Positions 6,268-10,946 of a stretch of 10,946 bases of DNA are shown piece by piece (the stretch's first letter is position 1; the number at the start of each line of letters is the position of its first letter). Where the stretch lies: contig JAFTBA010000282.1 in assembly GCA_017458545.1 (NCBI GenBank), positions 1 to 10,946 of the forward strand, read 5' to 3'. The notes under the pieces were generated by a model. It had not been told where the DNA came from. It searched no databases and saw nothing but the letters and a program-made list of their open reading frames with translations. The position numbers and the translations under genes were made by a program. Source of the DNA: Synergistaceae bacterium. GTDB taxonomy: Bacteria > Synergistota > Synergistia > Synergistales > Aminobacteriaceae.

Positions 6268-7564
6268 CATGCCTGTATGGGGAGGAATCCTGGACAGTTG
6301 CCCGGGACTCCTTTGCTGTGTCATAAACCTTCGCGGAATATTAGTCTACGCGACTCACGGCTATAAAGCTGTTGCGTCGCGTCTTTTCGGCCATAAATGC
6401 GAGGAAGGTAATAATTATCCTCCTCTTGCTACTGAAGTTGACAGCGGTATACATGAGATATTAACGGCAGCATGTTTAGGAAGCAACAACGCTATTGAGA
6501 TTTCGGACAACGGAAGAGTCTGGGAACTCACTGCCTCACCTCTGAGACTCGAAGGTCAGGGGATAGCAGGAGTTGTGCTCAGGATAACACCTAAAGTTCA
6601 GTCTGATGCTGCAAGAAACTCAATGCCTCCCGTTGTTATTCAGAGCAGCCCCGAAATCTTAAACACTGTGCCTTTCAGGGCAGGAGTAACTGATATACGC
6701 GGCTTTTTTCTTGCCGTCAACAAATTTCTGGCCTCATCGGTAAGAACTGAACTTGTCGGACGGAATATTGTCGAACTTGTTACACCCGAAAACAATTCGG
6801 ATTTAACGAACATAATCATCAGGCGTTCGGGAACTGCTGAATGCGTTATGCCCGATATTTTGCCTGCCGAAAATTTTTACCCTTCAGGTATTGCGCCTTA
6901 TCTTGATGACGAACTCAATAATTTGCATGAAGATGAAGATGATGATGAGATTGACGTGCTAAGGCACGTAAGGCTTTATGCTACTCCGTGCGAATGGAAC
7001 GGTGCTGATGCCGTGATGATTACGTTTGAGGACGTAACGGATTCGCTCAGGACTCATGAACAGCTGCGCAGACTTCTTACTGTTGACAGGTCAACGGGAA
7101 TCTTAAACAGATTCGGAATCGAACATATGATTACGCGCAGAATGCACGAAACTGCGAATGACGGTTCAAATTTGAGTCTGACGGTAATAAGAATCGATAA
7201 CTTCAGGATAATGAGCGAGGCATTAGGTTACGCAGCTGCGTCCGGAATAGTGAGGAAGTTCGCCCGAATGATGAAGAAATTTCTTGCCGAACGTACCGAC
7301 TCTAAGGATATTTCATTAGGGCGTTGGAGCGATGATGAGTTCGTCATATTGTCAACCGTAACGGGAGCTTCGACAGTTTCAACGGTCAATGAGCTTCGCG
7401 CTAAGTCCTCTGATGTTGTAATCAGTGCAGGTACTGCGGAATTATCTGAGGGCAGTTACATGAGCGTGAGTGAGTTTTTCGGAGCAGCTTATGACGCAGT
7501 TACTGAGGCCGTGAAATCGGGCGGTAACACAACAGTACAGGCGCGTGATTCGTTAACGTCATGA
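6251..7564 (+). CDS. PAS protein with a degenerate GGDEF domain
   Basis: A 437-residue, probably cytosolic protein without membrane segments. Residues about 8-112 and 125-275 look like two PAS-type sensor domains; the second is interrupted by a very acidic loop (about 217-236, HEDEDDDEIDV). Residues about 285-430 form a GGDEF-type domain: DRSTGILNRFG matches the D-x-L-T-G-L-x-N-R motif, and RWSDDEF (358-364) stands where R-x-GGDEF should be, so GG has become SD. The metal-binding Asp of the L-D-I-D-x-F motif is Arg here (IRIDNF), and the usual GH..GD turn reads GYAAASG. Cyclic-di-GMP synthesis is therefore unlikely; GTP binding or a protein-interaction role is possible. It overlaps galE by 17 bases from the ATG at 6251. 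An in-frame ATG at 6269, one base after the galE stop, is an equally good start. It overlaps rsmA by ATGA. Confidence 0.8.
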   Translation: MATQTNMPVWGGILDSCPGLLCCVINLRGILVYATHGYKAVASRLFGHKCEEGNNYPPLATEVDSGIHEILTAACLGSNNAIEISDNGRVWELTASPLRLEGQGIAGVVLRITPKVQSDAARNSMPPVVIQSSPEILNTVPFRAGVTDIRGFFLAVNKFLASSVRTELVGRNIVELVTPENNSDLTNIIIRRSGTAECVMPDILPAENFYPSGIAPYLDDELNNLHEDEDDDEIDVLRHVRLYATPCEWNGADAVMITFEDVTDSLRTHEQLRRLLTVDRSTGILNRFGIEHMITRRMHETANDGSNLSLTVIRIDNFRIMSEALGYAAASGIVRKFARMMKKFLAERTDSKDISLGRWSDDEFVILSTVTGASTVSTVNELRAKSSDVVISAGTAELSEGSYMSVSEFFGAAYDAVTEAVKSGGNTTVQARDSLTS

Positions 7565-8331
7565 GGGCATTAAAGCGTTACGGGCAGAATTTTTTGGTTG
7601 ACAGGAATATTTTGTCGCTCATCGTTAAGAGGGCTGAACTTTCTGCTGAAGATACAGTGCTTGAGATAGGGCCAGGACACGGAGTATTAACGCGCGCACT
7701 GCTTGCTGAGAACGTTAAGTGTATTCACTGCGTTGAAATTGATGAGCGTCTTAAACCTGAGCTTGATGAGCTGTCAGTGAAAAATCCATCGCTTAAAGTT
7801 CATTGGGGCGATGCGGTGAAATTTGATTATGAATCGCTTGTGCCTTTTCCGAACAAGGCAGTAGCAAATATCCCTTACAACATAACAACGCCGTTAATCT
7901 GGGAACTGCTGAAATTTGCCAAACGCGGACTGAAATACCATCTTTATATGCTGCAGAAAGAGTCGGCATTGAGATTAACTGCACCGCCCGACACTAAGGA
8001 ACGCTATCCTCTTGGAGTTACTGTTGAGGCTGTCGGAAACGCCAGGATTGTGCATAACGTATCACGGGGGTGTTTCCGTCCAATGCCTAAAGTTGACTCT
8101 GCATTAGTTGAGATTGAAGCGGTTAAGAATCTTGAGATTGCGAATGACTCGCTGTGGAGTGAGATACTTCATAAGGGTTTCGCGCAGCGCAGAAAAACCC
8201 TTGCGAATAATCTCAGGGGAATAGATTTACTGAGTTACGGGAGAATGAGGGCAGAGGATTTAACGTGTGATGAATGGCTTGAGATATACCGTTCGGCAAA
8301 AAACAAGCTGCCCCCTTCACTCACTGAGTGA
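7561..8331 (+). CDS. rsmA: 16S rRNA A1518/A1519 N6-dimethyltransferase
   Basis: A 256-residue SAM-dependent methyltransferase (KsgA/RsmA) that dimethylates two adjacent adenosines in helix 45 of 16S rRNA late in small-subunit assembly. The N-terminal signature KRYGQNFL is at residues 5-12. The SAM motif I is VLEIGPGHG (33-41), the acidic end of strand 2 is VEID (58-61), the GDA motif is at 83-85, and the catalytic NIPY is at 103-106. The C-terminal part has the conserved RRKTLANNLRG stretch. Length is slightly short but within the family range. The start ATG overlaps the stop of the upstream PAS gene (ATGA), a classic coupled arrangement. It is the last gene of the operon; its stop codon lies inside the hairpin region that ends transcription. 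Confidence 0.97.
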   Translation: MRALKRYGQNFLVDRNILSLIVKRAELSAEDTVLEIGPGHGVLTRALLAENVKCIHCVEIDERLKPELDELSVKNPSLKVHWGDAVKFDYESLVPFPNKAVANIPYNITTPLIWELLKFAKRGLKYHLYMLQKESALRLTAPPDTKERYPLGVTVEAVGNARIVHNVSRGCFRPMPKVDSALVEIEAVKNLEIANDSLWSEILHKGFAQRRKTLANNLRGIDLLSYGRMRAEDLTCDEWLEIYRSAKNKLPPSLTE

Positions 8332-8383
8332 GGAGCGGAGGGGGTCAGTCACAAAAAACTCAGTCAGTTTTTTTGTTGAGTTT
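8311..8383. terminator. Shared terminator region between converging genes
   Basis: Several hairpins overlap here. For the + strand, 8320-8329 (CTCACTGAGT) can pair with 8358-8367 (ACTCAGTCAG), nine of ten pairs, followed by seven T (8368-8374). A competing G/C hairpin joins 8311-8318 to 8337-8344. For the - strand, 8377-8383 pair with 8356-8362 (7 pairs), leading into a run of six T on that strand (8358-8353). Both stop codons (rsmA 8329-8331; the - strand gene 8362-8360) lie within the structure. Confidence 0.6.
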
Positions 8384-9739
8384 ATCGGGGTCAGGTACTA
8401 TTTCGATTTCGTTATCTGATTCGTTTTCGCCGTTATCCTCAATAATTACAGCTCCGTCCTCATCATCATCAGGTCTGTAAACTTCCGTGAGGCTCTCGTC
8501 AAAAATCCCTTCGTCAAAAACATCATCATCATCAAGCGGTTCAGGCAGTGAAATTTCATCAACATCACTTTCACCGTTTTCTTTGTCAGTGCCGGTTTCG
8601 TTCTGTAAGTCCTGAGTGTCATGCTGTACAGTTTCAGGGTTATCAGAGTTATTAATCTCTTCAAACGCTAAGGGTTCACCTTTTGCAATCTCTTCGTTAA
8701 TTTCATAGTTATCTTCGTTTTCGTCTGTTACTTCCGTTACATCGGGAACATCAAGAGCCTGTTCGTGTTCGGGTTCATACTCTGTTTCAATTTCTGGTTC
8801 ATTCCCTGTTAAAGGCATGGCCGTTACATGTTCGGGTTCAATTTCTTCCTGTAACGTTTCTTCCTCTGAAACATCTTCCTCCGAAACTGCAGGCTCAGGC
8901 TCTAAAATTTCTGTTGCGGGTTCTTCGGTCTCAGGCTCAGGCTCAGGTAAAAATTCCTGTTCGTGCGTTTCCTGAATACTCCCGTCGAGTTTCTCTTCTA
9001 TTTCCCTGAACGCCTCTGTGAGTCCCTTATCTGACTCAACGTTGACTTCAGGGATAAGGTGAAATTCATCGTCAGTAACTTCGGGCTGAGTCTCAGGTTC
9101 CGGTTCAATTTCAGTTTCAATTACTGCAGCAGGAACGGGAGCGGTTTCGATTTCGGGTACAAGTTCGGATGCTGCCGCGAATGCTGATTCAGTTTCGGCG
9201 GCAATTAACGGTTCATTTTCGTCAGCATTAACTTCGTCGTCAGCAGCTTCAACTTTAGTGTTCTCAAAATCAATAGGCTGAACTGTTACCGTCTCATCAA
9301 CAGGAAGACTCTCGAACTCTTTACCGTTCTGGATAACGGGAATGAATACGGCAATAATTTTAGTGTTCTTTGAATCTTTCGAGGCATCATTAATAGCTTT
9401 CATGACTTCGTTGTAGAGCCATGAATGACGGCCGTCTTTGCTCTTTATGATTTCGATTGACTCAGGTTCGGAATGCTGAGGTATTTCGGTATCGTTTTCA
9501 GTTTCGGCAATCGGTTCAGGTTTGGGCTTAGGGGTTAAGGGTTCGGTTCTGCCTCCCAAAAATCTGTCGGCTGAAAATCTGCCGCTTCCCTCATCTGACG
9601 GAGCTGTTAATCTTCTTCTGACAGCTTCTTCGAGAGTTATGGTGTCATGCTTAGGTTCTTCGCCCTGTTCTTTGCGCCATTCAGCCTCGTGGCGGTCAAT
9701 AACGGAGTGTATATTCTCCAGTCCTCTAAATATCCTCAT
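8360..9739 (-). CDS. Long acidic, probably disordered protein paired with a ParA ATPase
   Basis: A 459-residue protein that I cannot place in a family. Residues 1-65 are charged and helical, with basic clusters (AEWRKEQ, AVRRRLTAP). A proline-rich linker follows (about 75-95), then a short predicted alpha/beta unit at about 98-165 (IEIIKSKDGRHSWLY ... KIIAVFIPVIQNG). The remaining 290 or so residues are low-complexity, made largely of Glu, Asp, Pro, Thr and Val, with repeated E-P-E-P and E-I-E-T-like units, and are almost certainly unfolded and strongly negative. The ATG at 9739 overlaps the ParA gene by 14 bases and has AGAGGA about 11 bases upstream. A GTG at 9778 in the same frame would add 13 residues but deepen the overlap to 53 bases, so it is less likely. 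The coupling argues for joint expression with ParA; an adaptor or scaffold role is inference. Confidence 0.75.
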   Translation of the reverse strand: MRIFRGLENIHSVIDRHEAEWRKEQGEEPKHDTITLEEAVRRRLTAPSDEGSGRFSADRFLGGRTEPLTPKPKPEPIAETENDTEIPQHSEPESIEIIKSKDGRHSWLYNEVMKAINDASKDSKNTKIIAVFIPVIQNGKEFESLPVDETVTVQPIDFENTKVEAADDEVNADENEPLIAAETESAFAAASELVPEIETAPVPAAVIETEIEPEPETQPEVTDDEFHLIPEVNVESDKGLTEAFREIEEKLDGSIQETHEQEFLPEPEPETEEPATEILEPEPAVSEEDVSEEETLQEEIEPEHVTAMPLTGNEPEIETEYEPEHEQALDVPDVTEVTDENEDNYEINEEIAKGEPLAFEEINNSDNPETVQHDTQDLQNETGTDKENGESDVDEISLPEPLDDDDVFDEGIFDESLTEVYRPDDDEDGAVIIEDNGENESDNEIEIVPDPDKLNKKTD

Positions 9740-10415
9740 CGTCTGATCCGTCCTCTTTTCTCTCAGTCCAGACCTCACTGATACCTGTTACGCCCCTGCT
9801 CAACCTGTCAACGGCAGTGCTTATTTTCTCGAACAGCCTCTCATAGGGCTGGCGTGAACGCGCGATTAAACCCGTTGACCATACGCGCCCTGAAGTAATG
9901 TTGTAGGGAATGTGCTTGTGTAAAGGCAATTCCTCAGCAACGGGGTAATCACGTTCCGAGATGAGCTGATTTGCGATTTTGGTCATGACCGAGCTGTCAT
10001 AGCCGACTTTAACGAGTGGGAGCTGTGATTTTTCCTTACCTGTTTTCTTTGCGGAAGCGTACATGATTCCGAGATTGGAGAGCGAGAAGAAATCGGGTCT
10101 TACGGGAACAACGACAATATCCGCGAAGTCAATAGCATGTTTTGAATCGTCATCGAGATTAGGGGGGCAGTCAATAACGATCCATTCTTCCGGAGAATCA
10201 GCGTCAGAATCTTCGAGAGTGTTTTTTACGCGGAGAGAGTTACGGAAATAATTTTTCATGAAGCCTAAAGCGTCCGAGAAATTCCGCGAGGGGTCAAGGT
10301 CAATAGCGAGGACTCTGTTGTGCCTCACTAAAGCTATTTCAGCGAGTATAACCGCTATGGTAGTTTTACCGACTCCGCCTTTGCGGTTGAGTACTGCCAC
10401 TGCAATATTCGACAT
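9726..10415 (-). CDS. ParA/MinD-type ATPase (orphan, without ParB)
   Basis: A 229-residue P-loop ATPase of the deviant Walker A class that positions DNA or other cargo. The Walker A box is RKGGVGKTT (11-19) with the signature lysine K12 and the P-loop lysine K17. The A' motif is AIDLDPS (37-43), where plasmid and chromosomal ParA proteins usually have DPQ. Walker B is WIVIDCPP (78-85), followed by the AD-x-x-x-x-P-V-x-P block (AIDFADIVVVPVRPD). There is no N-terminal DNA-binding domain, so it is the short type I-b or MipZ/McdA-like size. The ATG at 10415 has AGGTGA 9 bases upstream. The next gene overlaps its end by 14 bases and encodes an acidic disordered protein instead of ParB. Its cargo is unknown; plasmid, chromosome or protein-complex positioning all remain possible. 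Confidence 0.9.
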   Translation of the reverse strand: MSNIAVAVLNRKGGVGKTTIAVILAEIALVRHNRVLAIDLDPSRNFSDALGFMKNYFRNSLRVKNTLEDSDADSPEEWIVIDCPPNLDDDSKHAIDFADIVVVPVRPDFFSLSNLGIMYASAKKTGKEKSQLPLVKVGYDSSVMTKIANQLISERDYPVAEELPLHKHIPYNITSGRVWSTGLIARSRQPYERLFEKISTAVDRLSRGVTGISEVWTERKEDGSDDEDI

Positions 10416-10462
10416 AATTATCTATCACCTGCAACGTTTAAGATTAATGTATTATTTTACGT

Positions 10463-10491
10463 ATTATAGTTTAACAGACCGCCAAAAAAAC
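10463..10491 (-). promoter_or_regulatory. Candidate promoter for the ParA-acidic protein operon
   Basis: On the - strand a perfect TATAAT lies at 10468-10463, about 48 bases before the parA ATG. The -35 position (10491-10486, GTTTTT) is weak and falls in the T-run of the upstream terminator, so the relic element may have supplied part of this promoter. Confidence 0.4.
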
Positions 10492-10513
10492 CCCCGTTTA
10501 CGCAAAAGGGAGG
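10484..10513 (-). terminator. Intrinsic terminator after the tnpB relic
   Basis: On the - strand CCTCC (10513-10509) pairs with GGGGG (10495-10491); after one C-C mismatch three more A-T pairs close a loop of five bases. Seven T follow directly (10490-10484). It separates the relic from parA, so parA depends on its own promoter. Confidence 0.7.
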
Positions 10514-10737
10514 CCGATTACTTTGCTTTTACCTGTTCGCGTTACAATTTCATACTCTTTTTCGCAGCTCAGATAAATGTACAGGTCTCTCATTGCATAG
10601 TGCTTTACTTTTACTGTTTTGACTCTTTTGTGCAGGGCTGTGCAGTGATTATAGATTAGCACTGCTGCATTTATCTGATGACTTAGGGTTTTGCTGCGTT
10701 TAGTGTTATATAACTTAAAGCAAAATATTTTTCTCAT
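10498..10737 (-). pseudogene. Internally deleted tnpB relic of a second IS605-type element
   Basis: The 79-residue frame joins two pieces of a TnpB protein. Residues 1-38 (MRKIFCFKLYN ... LIYNHCTALHKR) match the N-terminal 'R-F-K-L-Y-n...Q-I-N...I-Y-N-H-C-i-A-L-H-K-R' start of one TnpB group. Residues 39-70 (VKTVKVKHYAMRDLYIYLSC ... RTGKS) match the strand region just before RuvC motif I, where the full protein would continue with a V-G-F-D-F-G-L-like sequence. About 150 residues of the helical recognition part between them are missing, and the frame ends just where the catalytic core should start, so no nuclease can be made. It differs in type from the tnpB at the left end of the window. Family match is by memory of related sequences; whether the short peptide is made is unknown. 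Confidence 0.7.
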
Positions 10738-10768
10738 AATTAAACTATATTATATCAAGCTATTCATT

Positions 10769-10787
10769 CCCATAGCTAAACTAGGGG
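10769..10787 (-). mobile_element. Hairpin resembling an IS200/IS605 left end
   Basis: Bases 10769-10775 (CCCATAG) pair with 10781-10787 (CTAGGGG) around the loop CTAAA, with one A-G mismatch. It lies 32 bases upstream of the relic's ATG, the place where IS200/IS605 elements carry the imperfect left-end hairpin recognised by TnpA. Between hairpin and ATG is a - strand TATAAT (10754-10749) that could be the element's own -10 box. The matching right end was not identified. Confidence 0.5.
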
Positions 10788-10846
10788 TTTTCCGGCTTGT
10801 TTTTGGTAAAATATAACTCACGAAGAAAAATGAAGGAGAAAAAATT

Positions 10847-10946
10847 TTGGATCAGGAAAAAGTATATTCCGTTAAAATCGGAGAAGATAACCTCGTGTTC
10901 AGGACAGGACACCTCGCAAAACAGGCTAACGGCGCAGTAATTGCCT
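10847..10946 (+). CDS. pnp: Polyribonucleotide nucleotidyltransferase (PNPase), N-terminal 33 codons only
   Basis: The visible residues (VYSVKIGEDNLVFRTGHLAKQ, then ANGAVIA) match the start of the first RNase PH-like domain of PNPase, with the conserved T-G-x-x-A-x-Q-A-x-G-A-V pattern. PNPase degrades RNA 3' to 5' by phosphorolysis, usually in the degradosome. The start is a TTG at 10847 with AAGGAG (10833-10838) 8 bases upstream; no ATG or GTG fits this frame and spacing. The gene runs off the right edge. The usual upstream partner rpsO is not present; the relic transposon lies there instead. A possible -10 box (TATAAC, 10812-10817) lacks a convincing -35. Confidence 0.85.
   Translation, partial: MDQEKVYSVKIGEDNLVFRTGHLAKQANGAVIA

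Noticed and set aside
8931..8948. Three copies of TCAGGC/TCAGGT as a possible tandem repeat or small array
   Set aside because: It encodes the E-P-E-P-E run in the acidic protein and is too short to be a CRISPR or satellite array.
9740..9778. GTG at 9778 as the start of the acidic protein
   Set aside because: It would give a 53-base overlap with parA and adds residues that are only the out-of-frame parA end; the ATG at 9739 has a better-placed purine-rich site.
10258..10659. 133-residue + strand frame over the parA start and the relic
   Set aside because: It covers promoter, terminator and antisense of two better-supported genes and shows no known domain.

Overview
The window looks like chromosomal DNA of a strictly anaerobic, probably gut-dwelling bacterium. 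The clues are a short-chain flavodoxin of clostridial type beside a DUF3793 protein (a pair common in gut anaerobes), two different IS200/IS605-type tnpB lineages typical of gut Firmicutes, and a moderate-to-low G+C look with many ATA, TCA and AGG codons. An ArnT/PMT-like membrane glycosyltransferase and an exported protein would suit a diderm such as Synergistota, but Clostridia cannot be excluded. The taxonomic guess is inference from gene content only.

Left part (1-2180, + strand). The window opens inside a tnpB gene of a transposon whose 5' part lies outside. Its three RuvC acidic residues are present, and structured DNA follows its stop (to about 974) that looks like the right end/omega RNA scaffold. 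Then come a promoter, a DUF3793 gene, a flavodoxin gene with a strong ribosome binding site, and a clear intrinsic terminator.

Middle part (2180-8331, + strand). A promoter region with a near-perfect palindrome precedes six closely packed genes: an isochorismatase-like hydrolase, a GT39/GT83-like integral membrane glycosyltransferase, an exported protein of unknown function, galE, a PAS protein with a degenerate GGDEF domain, and rsmA (ksgA). Gaps are 3, 42 and 32 bases, then overlaps of 17 and 4 bases, with no terminator seen between them, so they probably form one operon. GalE and the glycosyltransferase suggest a cell-surface glycan role for part of it; rsmA is a ribosome-biogenesis housekeeping gene.

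Right part (8332-10946). Two genes on the - strand converge on rsmA at a shared terminator region: an orphan ParA-type ATPase and, overlapping its end by 14 bases, a long, very acidic, probably disordered protein. No parB is seen. This pair is the best candidate in the window for an undescribed system, by analogy with ParA-type positioning systems whose partners are disordered adaptors. Upstream of parA lies a small relic of a second IS605-type element: a TnpB gene with a large internal deletion, a terminator, and a hairpin resembling a left end. The window ends in the first 33 codons of pnp (polynucleotide phosphorylase), read rightward from a TTG start.
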